Source of the DNA: Tetrahymena elliotti 4EA | Taxonomy: Eukaryota > Ciliophora > Oligohymenophorea > Hymenostomatida > Tetrahymenidae | Reading direction: 5' to 3' | DNA length: 64,000 nt | Assembly: GCA_000231825.2 (NCBI GenBank) | Contig: JH720317.1 | Location: 180,600-244,599 of the forward strand | Shown: positions 33,547 through 46,139 of the stretch, piece after piece | Layout: the number at the start of each line of letters is the position of its first letter | Position numbering within the stretch: the stretch's first letter is position 1 | Program-made: the position numbers and the translations under genes | The notes under the pieces: generated by a model | The model's database searches: none | What the model was told of the DNA's origin: nothing | The model's input: only the letters and a program-made list of their open reading frames with translations

Positions 33547-35651
33547 TCATTAATAATAAAAAACAAAAATTTTTTTTGAAAGACCCTTTTTTAGATATTA
33601 AAATTATTAATCTTTACTGACAAACTTCGTGACAAGGACTGTAAAATAAAATGATTATTTTGATATTTTCTAATGTTTTATCCATTTCAATTAAATTTTG
33701 CTCTTGTATGAAATTCTTCTAAATTTAATAAATCTATCCTCAATTTACCCAAAATTAATACATAATAAAAAAAGAGACAATAATAGTAGAATAAAAGTAA
33801 AATATCTTATTTTTTGACTATCTTTTTTCAACTTCTATTTTAAGCTCTTTTAATTTTTACTTTATATAAATGTAATAAAAATATTATATTCGAATAAACT
33901 ATCATACATGATTGGATAAAACTTATTTGAGAATTATTGAATAAATTCAATTTCATTTTTGAGCTAACTTGCGAATTACTTAGTATTTTCGTCTATCATC
34001 TCAACAAGCATATCATCTAACTAAAATTCAAAAGAAATAATAACTTTTAAAATAATCAAAGCCTCTTTAATAGGCAACCTATCCCTTGGAACAAAATTAG
34101 TTAATCCATCAATAATTTATTTAAGGTGATTACCATAAACAAAATTTGAAAACTCACCATCATAATTCAATTTCTTATGCTTATTAAATGTCAATTAGAA
34201 ATTTACTCCCTATGCCATTGCATAAATCAAATAACCTTTTTTATGTTACAATTAGAAGAGTTGATTTTTATTTGATTGAATACCTAAAGAGCATGCTTCA
34301 CTCTGTTATAATAAATACAAACACTATTAATAATTTAAATAAAACTTTTAATTAATTACTCTATTGCTTGGCTCTTATTTCACATTAACACCTAATTTTT
34401 TATATTCATCATAATATTTCTTACCTATGTCTGACTAAGTTGAGTCATAGCACTCTGGTACTTGATACAAGAAGTTTCCCATCTTCAATTATTTTTGAAG
34501 TGAATTGTAAAAATCAAATTAAATAGGGTAAAAAGAAAGAAGTGAGTACATATTGATTCACAGCATAGCCAGATTTGTTTACTAGATTACCTGCAAATCC
34601 AAAATCAGCTATTATATTAAATAGAAAATAAAGCTTATCCTTTGATAGATTGTTATTAATAATTATACAAACAACTGCATTTCCTTTATAATCTATCAAG
34701 ATATTGTCCATTTCCATTTTAGATCATTTACTAGGCAACTCTGAGAGTGAATATAGTAGAGGCCTTCAGCTATGTTTTTAGCGTATTTTATTGTTGAAAT
34801 TTCATTTAATCTTCCATTTAACTTGTTTATAAGAGTGCAGAAAGAGTCCCTTTTTATTTATTTATTTATTTATTGTATTTAATCTTGCATTAAAAGATTT
34901 CAATAAAGTCTTTTTTTTATACTCTCTCTGTTTATTACTTTATTTAAAAATGTATATTTGTATACCTTAACACTCTGTTAGGACTAAGTAAGTAAATTAT
35001 TATCCTTCAAATGAATCTAAAAGACTGACTACATAAGGAGAACCTTTACACTTTTTGAGTATTTCTATTTCTTATTTCACTTGATTGTTAAGATAATCAT
35101 CAAAATTTCCATAAAGACTAACTTAGACTCCTTTGATTGCAAATCTTATCTTAGTATTCTAATCCTTTGCAAGTAAGACTAGTCCTTATGTTCCCCTTCC
35201 TAAAAACCTAAAATCAGAATAGCCTCTTTCAATTAATTCGCTCTACATAGCTTTATAAACTGTATTTTCAGAAGGCTTTAGTTAAGGTTGATTGATGTCA
35301 CTAACTTTTGTAAATAAAGATAAAACTTTATTAGAGTGAACTAAGTAAGTAAGTAAATAAACAAGTAAAAAAGGATAAATTAATTCATCAGATAATATGT
35401 TTTTAGATTATTGTCAAATATAAAATTTGAATTTAGAAGTAGCAGTGGATCTTAATATTTCAATATTAATAATAATCTATTCACCTGATAAAAAAATTAC
35501 AATCAAAATAAATAGATTTTACTGACTAACTCAGGCTTATCGAGCATCTAGACACCTTTCTATCTATACATCTCTTTTACTCTATTCTTTTTTTCAATAT
35601 GTAGAGCGATTAATACTTTGATACTCCACGATTTTAGCTGGTGTTACCCAT
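33547..35651 (-). CDS. Protein kinase with C-terminal membrane segment (two suspected frame breaks)
   Basis: Starts at ATG 35651 with MGNTSQNRGV, a classic N-myristoylation start. The kinase N-lobe has LGRGTQGLVLLAKD and the lysine in RFAIKG. After an intron (near 34860-34970) come YYIHSQSCLVNDLK, MDNILIDYKGNAV, ADFGFAG (about 34600), YQVPECYDSTQ, SLGYLIYAMAQG and PRDRLPIKEALIIL. A hydrophobic segment (YFTFILLLLSLFLLCINFG, near 33800) and a basic tail precede TGA at 33547-33549. HRD is replaced by VND, as in some divergent ciliate kinases. Two joins need one extra base each: a short G run at 34858-34860 and an A run at 34717-34720. Either the gene is decaying or these are homopolymer errors. 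The N-terminal exon joins are approximate. Confidence 0.7.
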
Positions 35652-36680
35652 TTTTTAATTTCTGAATTTTATTTGATTAAGCAAATTAATTTGAATTAAT
35701 AATTATTTATTTTTTTATGAATTAATCAACTCTCTCATTTTTAAATGTTGATTTTTGTAAAAAATAAATTAAGAAGATTTTTTTCTAGAATTTAATAAAG
35801 TAGAGGGGATATATTTTTTTTTTAAAAGCTTTTCATAATATTTGAAACTTTATCAATAAAATTTATTTATGAAAGTCTAAGATTTTGATATAAAAAATCT
35901 AATAATAATAACTAAAGAAGCACTCAACAAAAGCCAAATTCAAGTGCTTTTCTTTCTTTATCCTGCTCTGGAGTTAATTATTCTTTAAATAAAATATCTT
36001 GGAAAAAATCATACAATTATATATTCAAAATTACATAAATTTAAATGAATTTAAACTTCTTATTATAAAGCTATTTGCTAAATAGTTTTAATTATTTGTA
36101 AATCTCTTAAGTTATTATCTTTGTAGTTATTTTATCATAAAAGAGCTAACAATTTTTCTATTACTTCACTATTTTTTTGTTGCAAGCGAGAATATTACCA
36201 GCTAGATTTTAGAATATTTACTAATTAAGTATATTTTGAATTTAAAAAAGTTATCTTTCATAAAAATAGATAAAATAATTTGAATAGGATAACATTTTTC
36301 AATAATGAAAATATTAAAAAATTAATCTAATTTGCAAAATACTAAAAATATTTTTGGTAGAATTAAACTATTACAATATAGATTTATAAAATCCATTATT
36401 TAACTCATTTAATTTGCTCAACTAATTTAAAATAAAATATGATTTTCCAAAAAATAAGTTTATGATAAATTAAATAGTTTTTATCAAACAGATTGATTAA
36501 ATTATTTGGATACTAACATACATACTTCTAGAATTTTTTAAATATGTCAAAAAATGAAATGCAAAAATATTTATCAACAAATAGATTAATGAAAAAATCA
36601 TTTACAAAAATAGCTTAAAGGTTTACAATAAGAAATTTATAATACAGATTAAACAGCGAATTTTAAATATATTAACACAA
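35652..36680. other. Intergenic, no supported gene
   Basis: AT-rich, between two minus-strand genes. No frame with coding character was found. Confidence 0.45.
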
Positions 36681-37211
36681 TCATTGTAATAATTTTTTGA
36701 TAGATTCTTCCATTTCATTAGGATTAATCTTAGGACTAAAGTAAGAAATGACCTTACCAGTCTTTCCATCAATCAAGAACTTAGCAAAGTTCCATGGGAT
36801 CTTGGTAGCAGCATTGTTTTAAAATAGTTCAGAGTTTCTTCTTAAGTACTTATAGACTTCATGAGTGTTTTCACCATTTACATCAATTTTAGAGAAAAGA
36901 GGGAACTCAACATTGAAGGTCTTTTGAGTATATGAAAGAATTTCAGATTCAGCCCAAGGTTCTTGTGAACCAAATTGGTTACAAGGGAAACCCAAGATTT
37001 CTAATCCTTAGGATTTGTATTTTTTGTATAACTCAACAAGTTAAGTATAGTGGTCAGAAGTGAGTCCGCATTAGCAAGCTACATTAACAACAATAATAGC
37101 CTTTTTATTGTTAAAGCTATTCAAAGAAGTATTTTAGCCTTTAATGTCTACAGCTGAAAGTTCATATAAGCTTGAAACAGTGCTTTAGATTTATTCAGAG
37201 TCGTCTTACAT
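36681..37211 (-). CDS. Glutathione peroxidase (non-selenocysteine type)
   Basis: An intronless frame of 176 codons runs from ATG 37211 to TGA 36681-36683. It reduces hydrogen peroxide or lipid hydroperoxides, using glutathione or more probably thioredoxin as in other Cys-type enzymes. Seen in the sequence: NVACQCGLT with the catalytic Cys at residue 48 (Cys, not selenocysteine), LGFPCNQFG with the catalytic Gln at 79, and [11 protein letters not shown] with the Trp and Asn of the active-site tetrad. Length fits the short, monomeric plant/protist class. There is no clear targeting peptide, so a cytosolic location is likely. TAA codes Gln immediately beside the catalytic Cys, which is direct evidence for the ciliate code. 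Confidence 0.97.
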
Positions 37212-37639
37212 TTTGTTTTATTTTATTTATTTATTAATTTTTTTAGCTTATTAGTTAGTTTCTTTATTTTTTAGTTAATTTATTTAATTTTAACTTATGA
37301 TTAAGGTTTTTTTTAAAGCTTCTGTAATGATTCTAGAGAATTTCTACATTTGCGAAAAATATACTTGATTCTATTAATACGTAAATTTAGAAATACTAAT
37401 TTCGAAACTAGCTCTAAAATTAACAGATTTCAAAAGAAACAAAATCTTAATTTAGATTAAAAATGTGTCAGTATGTAAATTTTTTTTATTTTTTAGTTAA
37501 TTTGACGTCGATCTTATTTGATTCTTCCAGATAAATCATAAATGCTAACAATTTTACTTGATCATAGAAAAACCAAAGAATTTAGCCATTTTATCACTCC
37601 TAATAAAATAAAAAATATATTCTCATGGTTTTTTAAAGA

Positions 37640-38251
37640 TCATATGAATTCTTTCTCTTTAAGTATTGATGTTTTAATTTAAATCCCTATACTTTAACCT
37701 ACCATAATGACTATGATTGATATACAACCCCAAATCAGGTAATATTATTATAAATACCAATCAATTTTATGATGAAAAAATTTTTTTTTATTATATATAG
37801 AGTTGAATCCAAAGATTCTATACATAAAGTAGAAGAACTATATGAAGTACATCATAATAAAGTTTTATTTATATTATCTATAATTATTTTATTATTTATT
37901 TAAGCTTTGATATTCAAAGTATCTCTCTGTTGATTAGTAGATTTGATAAAGCTTATTAAAATCCAATAGAAATTCTTCTCCTTTTAAAAAATATTCAGAG
38001 AAACTATTGTGAATGTGTTTTAAAAAAATATTGAGAAGAACAATATATGGATAGGTGAAAATAAAAGGTATGTTATTCATATAATAAATTATGAATTTTA
38101 GAGAGAAATATTGTGAAATAAAAATAAATTTAATGAAAATGTGTGATATTTGTGATGTATTAAAATTAATCAAAAGAAAAAAATGAAAAAGAAAAATTCC
38201 ATCGATATAAAAAATAGAAGTGAAAAAGAAATAGAACGTATTTATTTACAT
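37640..38251 (-). CDS. Possible Phe/Ile-rich membrane protein
   Basis: A TGA-free frame of 203 codons runs from ATG 38251 (MQINTFYFFFTSIFYID) to TGA 37640-37642. It contains several hydrophobic runs (IFLFHFFLLINF, YIVLLNIFLKH, YLIWGCISIIVIMVG) and a few charged segments (LKGEEFLLDFNKLYQIY; STERYFEYQSLNKQQ). I do not recognise it. Because T-rich noncoding DNA naturally reads as Phe/Ile/Leu in this code, the hydrophobic parts are weak evidence; the mixed middle part is more gene-like. It lies between two confident minus-strand genes. The same frame stays open upstream of the chosen ATG, so the start is uncertain. Confidence 0.35.
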
Positions 38252-38388
38252 GAAATGTAATAATTCTAAGATGCAAATGAATAAAATTAACAATAACTAT
38301 TTTTGAGAGTAACGAAAATAAATAAGTAATATACAATAATAATGTTTTATCTTTTTATGTTTATTATATAATTGTGATAATTTAAATT

Positions 38389-40104
38389 TCAAAAGATGTT
38401 AAAAATGGATTTCTTATTGTTTTCATTATAAGAAAAATCATCTAAAGATTGCAGTATTTTTTATGATCTCGAAATCATATCTTTATAGCTATCAACCATC
38501 ATTTAGTATTCTGCATACACTTCTGGTAATTAATTTAATTTTATTGTAGAAAGATTTTAATTAACAAATTTTAAATTAAGCTGTTCATCAATATTCATTT
38601 TTTAGTTTAGGTCTTACATTTGTTTATCTACCTTCTAAAGCATATTTAAAGATTAAGCACTTGATAGATAAGGATTTAGTTTCTTTTATTCAAATTCATG
38701 AAGATACCCTAAATCTTTATATTTTTCATAGTTTTTACTATACAGTTAATCAAAAACTGTTTCATTTATTTTAAGTTTTTAAGCATCGATAGAATCTATA
38801 AATTCTAAAGCGCTTTCATATGTAGCTAAATAGTATTATTCTATACCTTTTACTCTCCATTTGCAGCGATATTCTCTAATTATTTATCATAAATCGATAA
38901 AGAAATTAATTTTAAAAAATAATTTTAATTACAAAGTGAATGCTAGATTTGCATAGGGCTTTTCTGGCTTAGCTTATATAATAGTAAATATCATCATAGG
39001 AAGTAGTTAATCTGCTCCAATAGGAGTAGATGTATATATGCTTTATAATGCCTCTAAATTATTGATTTATTTATTTAAAATATTGTTATCTTAATGCAAA
39101 ATGTAATAAAAATTTACTGCTTAGTAGCATACTTGCTGTAGAAATTAAATTAAGTTTTTCTTTTGGAGTTTTTACTTGATCAATTTTTTGCAAACCTTCA
39201 TTTAAAAAATATTTTTAAAGCAAATATTATATATAAAACGGATTCAAATATTTTAAATTATAACTTAAAAATGATTTTTTACATTTAGTCGCTTTAGAAT
39301 AATTAGGGTGCTTCAATACAGAGGAATCAATTTCAAACATTGTTAGAGTTATAAATTCATATACTCTAAAGTAAAACTCAAGTCTTTTATCTTGCTTTAC
39401 AGGGTACTTCTTAATAAGTCTAATATATTTTTAAAGATATAATTAATTTTTCTCATTTATTCATTATTAGTTATTTTACATGTCATGTAATGGTTTCATT
39501 ACTATAACTTCTATTGCTTCACCATTCAACTTTTAAATTGCTTAGTTTTCTTAGAATATTTCTTGGAAGACATGCTCGAATTCATAAATGTGGTCTTAAA
39601 TATATTCAGGCATATCATCTTGAATTTTAGGATTTTGCTAAACTTTTCTAATGAATCTAATAAATAAGATAGAATATGAATGACATTTAATTGCAAAATA
39701 AATATATTTTTTTACTCTAATATTTTTGTTTTCAAATTTTGTGCAGGCTCTAACTTAATTTTTTCAGTAAATGTTACTTTAGCCTATTCATCATCTTAAG
39801 AAGTGTTATTTGAATCACTTTCACTAGAATTTGAATTATTTATTATCTTATACCCTTACTAAACATTTTCCTATATTGTGTCTTTATTTTCATTATCTAA
39901 ATTTTCTTGTTTAATATTATTATCAATTATTTCTTTATCATTTTATTCTTCACTGCTACTATTCATGATAATGTTGCTAATATTATTGCAGTTATTCATA
40001 CAGCTATTATTGATATCATTCTATTAATTTTATATGCTTTCAAACTAACTTTCGTCACTATTCTTTTCTTCAATGACCTAAAACTCACTCGTATCTGAGC
40101 TCAT
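38389..40104 (-). CDS. VPS9-domain protein, probable Rab5-family guanine nucleotide exchange factor
   Basis: The start is ATG 40104 (MSSDTSEFQVIEEKN) and the stop TGA 38389-38391, with several introns. The first 130 residues are acidic and N/S-rich. The middle is helical (KYPVKQDKRLEFYFRVYEFI). It leads into a VPS9 domain: STPIGADQLLPMMIFTIIQA, KPEKPYANLAFT, EYRCKWRVKGIEQYYLATYE and SALEFIDSIDAQKL, which line up well with Rabex-5-type domains. The C-terminal 120 residues look like a coiled coil (LQKVDKQMQDLNQKMNIDEQ). VPS9 proteins activate Rab5-like GTPases on early endosomes. Introns fit at about 39659-39718, 39431-39490, 39200-39287, 39090-39117 (only 28 nt) and 38884-38941. Exon joins were set by frame continuity. 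Confidence 0.88.
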
Positions 40105-40964
40105 TAACTTAACACGAGTTTATACTATATACTTGCTAAATAATTTTCTTCTTATTTATTTTTTATGATTAATTTTTGTTTGGTTGATTGAATCAATTAA
40201 TCTAATTTAATAATTGTAAAAATTAATGCTATTAAATGAATGACTTAAGATATTTTTAAAAACTTAAAAATTGTTAAATTAGTAAAAAGATAAATTTAAA
40301 AAACGTAAAAATTTTAAAAAATAACATTTTAAACTTAATTTGTTTTATTGAAAATATTTTTAACTTTTCATTCAAAGTGATTGGTTGATTGAATTTAATT
40401 ATTTTGAAAAATATTTTAAAAAATAAATTATTAAGAACAAAAAAGTAGTTTTTGCACATTTTTTAAAAATGTTTGATTAATTAATTGATTGATTGATTGA
40501 TAAAGAGATAATATGTATTTGCACACTTACGTAATATCACAAGGAAGTAAATGAAATAATTTAAATATAAATTGAATGAATGTTTTAATAAATAGGACAA
40601 TTAGAAATAAATGTTGCTGCTATTTATTAACAAGCAAGGAGAAGTCAGAAAAAAGGGGAAACAAAGAATAAAGGAGAGAAAAAACATATTGAAATAAATA
40701 TAAATGAGAAGTTTAGGATGATGACTGATGAGAAGTGAGTGTTTAAAGGGAGAGTATTATGTAATGGAATCAAAAGTTAAAGATGTATGTATATATGTTG
40801 CTATTGTTGTGAGTATATGAATTAATAAGGAAAATAGGAATAAATAATTAAAAATCTTAAAAGAAAAATCAAATATTAAAGATAATTGATATATTCTTTA
40901 AATTATCAAAATTTTTCAAAAGTTAATTAATTAGTTTTAACAAGATAAATCTCTCAAAATAGAA
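40105..40964. other. Intergenic, divergent promoters
   Basis: Between the VPS9 gene (minus) and the reticulon gene (plus). It has a short TTGA tract at about 40480-40500 and no gene. Confidence 0.5.
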
Positions 40965-41573
40965 ATGGTTAACGGAGGCTGTCCCTTCTCAAAGGATCCT
41001 GAACATAAAATCACCCCAGTCATTCTTGGTTCTCACTTAGCAGCATTGAACTTAGGTTTAATGGTAGCATATCTCGCTGATTTCAGATTAGTTAGCTCAT
41101 CTTTGAACATTTTAGCTTTCTCTTTAGTCGCCTGTTTAGTAGCAGTCTAATTAAAGAAGTTTTTAGGTGTTGAATTCAATTATGGTCAATCTAGCTAATA
41201 GCAATAACAATCCTCTTCAGCTTCATGCTGCAGCATTGATTTGAATAACCCTGAATCTATTAAGGGTCTTTACATCCATTTATATACTTGGATCAACAAT
41301 GGAGTTTAAAGATTCAGAAAGATTGTTTTACTCCAAGACAAGTTGTACACTTTGAAGTGGTTATTAATCCTCTACGTGGCCACCAAGGTTGCTTATTTCT
41401 TGGGTGACTTCGGCTTTTTGTTCGTTGCCTCTAACATCGCTTGTGTTACTCCTTACGTTCTCCAAAACCACATTGAATAAATTAAGGGCTTGTACGAAGC
41501 AGTCAAGTAGCAAGTTACTTAATAAGTCTCTTCTTTGGCTGATAAAATCCCAGGAAAGGCAAAAACTGCTTGA
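40965..41573 (+). CDS. Reticulon-like protein
   Basis: An intronless frame of 202 codons runs from ATG 40965 (MVNGGCPFSKDPEHKITP) to TGA 41571-41573. Reticulons bend and tubulate the endoplasmic reticulum membrane. The protein has the reticulon-homology layout. A long hydrophobic hairpin spans about residues 20-65 (GSHLAALNLGLMVAYLADF, then LNILAFSLVACLVAVQLKKF). A polar loop with a Q/S/C-rich insert and RFRKIVLLQD follows, and then a second hairpin (LKWLLILYVATKVAYFLGDF, FGFLFVASNIACVTPYVLQ). The amphipathic helix after it, IEQIKGLYEAVKQQVTQQV, is typical. Codon use is much richer in C- and G-ending codons than in the neighbours, which suggests high expression. Confidence 0.85.
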
Positions 41574-42357
41574 AAATACCTAATATGCAAAATAAAATTG
41601 AAAAGTAATTGTAATAACAAATTAACATGCATGCCATCTCATACATATTAGTTGATCTAACAAAGCAAAAACCTAAAACAATATAAATAAAATAATATTC
41701 TATCCATTTATTTTATTTAACATCTATTCATATCTCAACATGTTTGTTTTAAATTCATTGTTTGTTTCTTAAATTATTAAGCTCTTCTAAAGCAACATTC
41801 ATTTGATTTATACAAAATTCTATGAAAATATTCTCTAGAGAAGTTCTTTAAGAGCATAGAAAACAAATACATGCTTGAACAAAAATGGAACAGCTACATA
41901 TTTATCAAATTGTGATTAATTTTCAACAATTTTTTTAAAGTTGAAGTAATAAATAAATAGTATCTCTTTCATGTGAAATTAAATAAGAAAAAGTTAATTA
42001 TCTAATCAAAATATTCAAATAAATTATTTGACAAACAAAAAATGCATCTATAGAAAATTTTAATTTGTTTTTATATTATTCCCATAAGATTTTTGTTATC
42101 ATCAGAAGCAAGGCAGCTAGCTCCTAGATAAAATTGAATTATGAGGAAAAAAAACAAGAAAATATCTTTTTTTTTAAAATAAACTAATTAAAATGATAAT
42201 TTATTTACCATAAACTCATTAAAGTTTCTATCAATTATTAAATTAAATAAAATATTTTTTATTTTATAATTAATTCTATTTCCTTTTCTGAACATACTTC
42301 CTTTCTTTACTTAGGATATTTTTATATCAATGATTGTACATTTTTTTAATAGATGCT
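41574..42357. other. Intergenic, convergent gene ends
   Basis: AT-rich, with no supported gene. Confidence 0.5.
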
Positions 42358-43035
42358 TCATTATTATAAACTAGGACTGTTAAGAAATTCTAGAGGATTT
42401 TTTATGATATCTTACAAGTGATCTAAATGTATCATTTTTATTATTGTAAACTATATATCTCTATCAAATTAAAACTTGTTTATACATATTATTGAAATGA
42501 GAGCACTGAACTCTAAAAAAGGTCTGTCTTACTAGAAGATGTAAGGGCCTTTTTGATTGAGCAAGAAAAATATTATTTTTTGCATTTCTTCAAATATTTC
42601 TTTCATCAAAGGCTCAAAGAATTTCACATCAAAAGCAGAATTAAGAGTAGCTATTGTTAGTTTTTCAAAAAAACTTTTTGCCTAGCTTTCTGGATAAGAA
42701 CTAAACTAGCTTTTGAGTTTACTGTATATGATGTCTTTTTTGAAAATAAGATGATCTTTAATCGATTTAATAAGTTATTCTTCCTTTATGTACTTTTCTT
42801 AGAATTAAGTTTCTATGAGCTCTTCATCTCTCTATTCTGATAAATATATTCCATACAAAAGAAGACATTAAATGCCTTTATCAAGTATTGTAGAAAAAAA
42901 GTGCTAAAATTCTACAGGAAGAATAATTTAATAATCTTCAGTGTACAAGTCAACAACTCTTGAAATGCATTCTAATAGCTAAATCTATCTTCTTCTTTTC
43001 ACTGAAGTATTGTCCTATAAATATGGCTTATTCAT
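42358..43035 (-). CDS. Unknown 225-residue protein
   Basis: A single open frame runs from ATG 43035 (MNKPYLQDNTSVKRRRQIQ) to TGA 42358-42360. I do not recognise it. It is soluble in appearance, mixed-charge and probably all-helical, with Lys/Glu-rich segments (QFQEKYIKEEQLIKSIKDHL; FFEPLMKEIFEEMQKIIFFL) and no signal peptide. The amino-acid mix, with regular charged and hydrophobic spacing, supports a real gene. The region upstream (43036 onward) shows no further exon. Confidence 0.75.
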
Positions 43036-44124
43036 TTTTTGATATCAAAAAATTTGCAAAATAAATAAGAAAATTTTAACAAATTAAATTAATTTTTTTA
43101 TAGAGCTGTTAAAATTAGTAGAATATCACCCAAAGTCTTACTTTAAAGATTTTTTGGTGGGCATATTTTTATAGCCATGAATTTTAAAATATCTCAAAGT
43201 AGAATTAGTGAATGCACAGATAAGTATGTATGGCTAGTTTGTAATCTAATTAATAAACAAATCCTATTTATTATTGTTAAATGGTGGCTTCGCCTTATAA
43301 AAAATCACTTAAAATAAAAAGAAATACTTTTCAATTGTAAATATATTAACATCTTAAAATTAAGTGAAGTTAGTATTTTATAAAAAGAATAATGTTTAAT
43401 AAACTAAAATATAATATTATCAAATAGTATCTACAAAAACCTCAAAAAATTACTTTAAAAAAATAATAAATCTATTATTTAAATTAAAAAACTTTGTAAA
43501 AAGAGTAATTAATTTTGAGGATATGTTTTAAATGGCCTTTTTTGATTTATTTTTTGGAGTATTTAAAATTAATAATTAAATTATTTAGAAGTTTACAATT
43601 TATTCATAAAATTAAAATCTGGTTTTTAGTCTCTTGATCAGGATAATAATTTTTAAAATAGTTTTCTCTATCTAAAACAAAAACGGAGATTTTAAGAGGG
43701 TGACAGATGATCACATTAGTAGAATAGAATTAATCAATTTAATATTTTAAATTAAATGAATGTAAAAGTACTAAAAAGAAAAAAGAAAAAAAAGAAGTGG
43801 TTTTTAGAAAATTTCAAAAGGGATATTTTGATAATTGTAAAACAAATTTCTTTAAAAGACAATTTAAATAAATAAATAAATAAAATATTCTAACTAAAAT
43901 GAATGAATTATTTTAAAAGATTAAGAAATGTAAAATTAAATGGTTAAGTGATTTTGAAAATTAAATTCTTAAAGAATCTAATCTAAGAACTGGTTGAAAT
44001 ATATAAAAAATTAAACTGTTGTAAGTTAGTTGATTATTGGAAAAGGGATATTTAAAATTTATTTTAATATTTATAATTACACAATAATAATAATTGTATG
44101 TATGTAGTGTAAAGTATTTGACTC
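43036..44124. other. Intergenic, no supported gene
   Basis: AT-rich and low-complexity stretches, without a coding frame. Confidence 0.45.
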
Positions 44125-45474
44125 TCACTTTTTCTTATTTGCTAATAAAAAGAGACCAGAAGTATAAGATTTTACTGTCTTTTTTGTATCATCCAAATTC
44201 CTATCAACTAATTGGTTTATCACATTTGGATTTTTTTTAGGAGGAGGTGCAATAGTTTGAGTTTGATTTTCTTTCTTTAACTATTCTTATTTGAGTCTTT
44301 CTTCTTCTTCTTTTTAACGTTGTTTTTAAATGAATTAGTGTGTAAATGAAGATTAGTTGTTATTTTTTTATTCTTCATCATCTTCGTCATCACTAAATTA
44401 AGGTTAGTTTTACTTTTATTCTTTTTAGGTATTTTGATTTTCATCTTTTGGTTAATCTTTTTCATTTTATTCTTAGATATACTTTTCAATTTATTTACGT
44501 GCTTCTTCTACATTCATTTCTTTTAACCCAAGATCTCTTTTCAGTCTTTGATCTTCAATTTAGAACTTTTCAGTGATATCTTTGTAATATACTTCTGAGA
44601 AAATACTTTTGAGCTCCTCTTTAACTATATCAGCATATTTATGATGAGCAACTTCTTCGCTCTCAAAGAAATCCATTTGTTATCTCATAAGAGTTTTTAA
44701 GAACTTTTCAATAAAATTTGTTGAAAATTTCTGATCTTGAGTTAGTATTCTCAAATCAAAAAGAAGAAAATCTTAAATGAATTCCTCATATTTTTCTAGT
44801 AGAATTTCACCCATCTTTCTACCAATATCCATCTTGAAATTTGTGCAATGAAGGTAACGAGCATTAGAAGCAAATGAAGATGTTCTAGGCTTACTCATTA
44901 CCACAGTTTAAAATATTTTAGAAAATAAATACAAAATCATAAGAGTTCTAAGACTAAAAGTGTTGTAAAACTTAATAACAGCATTCTATTAATCAGCAAG
45001 CAAATTACAAATCATTGCTAAGTCAAATATCATTCTTTTCTAACACTACTTTTCTTATTCTAAATATCCTTCTACACTAGAGCAAGAACGTAATCCTAAA
45101 TACAAATCAAAGCCTTCAAAACTAAAATCTTACATCTATGCTTGCTCTTTTAGCTAATTAATATAATTTTTGACAGATTCACCACTATCTATGTTAAAAT
45201 GTTCAGTTTCTTTAATGTACATATCAACTTCATGATAATTGGGTGAGTTTTTTAAATTTTATACTTTAGGACTGTCCTACAACCAAACACTTAGAATAGA
45301 TGTAGTCATATTCAATTCAATATCTTTCTTAAGAAATTCTATGTATCCAATATTCTCAAAACTACCATAAACATGATAAAAAGTACTCACTTAACTGTTT
45401 TTTTTAACAAATCCTGTAAGAATTTTGAGTAAATTCTGGCATTTAATAACCTTCAAATTTGAAAATTAATCCAT
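44125..45474 (-). CDS. Unknown 449-residue protein with acidic, charged C-terminal tail
   Basis: An intronless frame runs from ATG 45474 (MDQFSNLKVIKCQNLLKIL) to TGA 44125-44127. Residues 1-310 look globular and helical, with cysteines (LGLRSCSSVEGYLEQEKQC) and hydrophobic helices (LRTLMILYLFSKIFQTVVM). Residues 310-430 are a charged, Q-rich, probably disordered or coiled-coil tail with an acidic patch (FSDDEDDEEQKNN) and basic runs. The end is KSYTSGLFLLANKKK. I cannot name the family. The adjacent upstream minus-strand gene (45453-46139) overlaps its start by about 20 bp in another frame if its 3' end is as modelled, so the two may be parts of one locus. Confidence 0.8.
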
Positions 45475-46139
45475 TTTTATCTATTTTATAATATAAAACA
45501 AATTAAAATAGTTATCAACCTTTATGTTTCAATTTATTTATAAAAAATATTATTGATTTCATTCTCTTTTATTTTTTCAATAGGAACTTCTATCAATTTG
45601 CTTTAATAAGATTTGATATTTGATAAAAACAAAGTTAGAAATGTTTATAAATTACAAATATTTTATTTTACCTGATCAACTATTAGATTATATTATTTGA
45701 TGTATTCTTGGCGATCAAAGTTTTAAATTACTTACTTATAATCAGAGTCAAAAATTAGATTTTTTTATTCTGCTTGCTGCTCAGTACGCACTTTTTCTAA
45801 AAATTACATATCAGTTCTCATTGATATAACCCTATTGTATGTTATTTTCTCTAACAACTTGTCTTTTTCTTGAAGTATAGTAAATAGCTTTTTAAGATTT
45901 CCTTTCTTGACCATAGCAAGGTTTGGTTATCTATCATTATTACTTTCTTGGGGTCTTTTTTTATCATATGGTTTATGAGGAGATGATGTTGAATCATCAT
46001 TTTGATGGGGTCTTTTATTATTAATTGTATCTTTATTTTTGAAAAAGTTCAGACCTAATGGTTCAATAATTTTTAATGGGTCATCAAAAGCTGCTTTGTA
46101 GTATTTATTGTCATCATCAAACAAATCTTTGACACTCAT
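45453..46139 (-). CDS. Unknown protein with charged helical region; 3' end uncertain
   Basis: The start is ATG 46139 (MSVKDLFDDDNKYYKAAF), within a longer frame. Clear coding character runs to about 45680: DDPLKIIEPLGLNFFKNKD, a disordered Ser/Pro/Asn stretch (NDDSTSSPHKPYDKK), and then a coiled-coil-like helix (KLFTILQEKDKLLEKITYN; FLEKVRTEQQAEQKNL). A possible GTAA donor sits after VDQ at about 45671, but no acceptor gives a perfect phase. Reading straight through stays TGA-free to 45453 and includes KLIEVPIEKIKENEINN. The function is unknown. A nuclear or RNA-related role is possible, but nothing shows it. Confidence 0.55.

Noticed and set aside
34850..34880. ATTT repeat as a functional element
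   Set aside because: A simple low-complexity tract within an intron of the kinase gene; such tracts are common across the window.
36681..37211. Selenocysteine at the peroxidase active site
   Set aside because: The catalytic codon is TGC (Cys); no internal TGA occurs in the frame.
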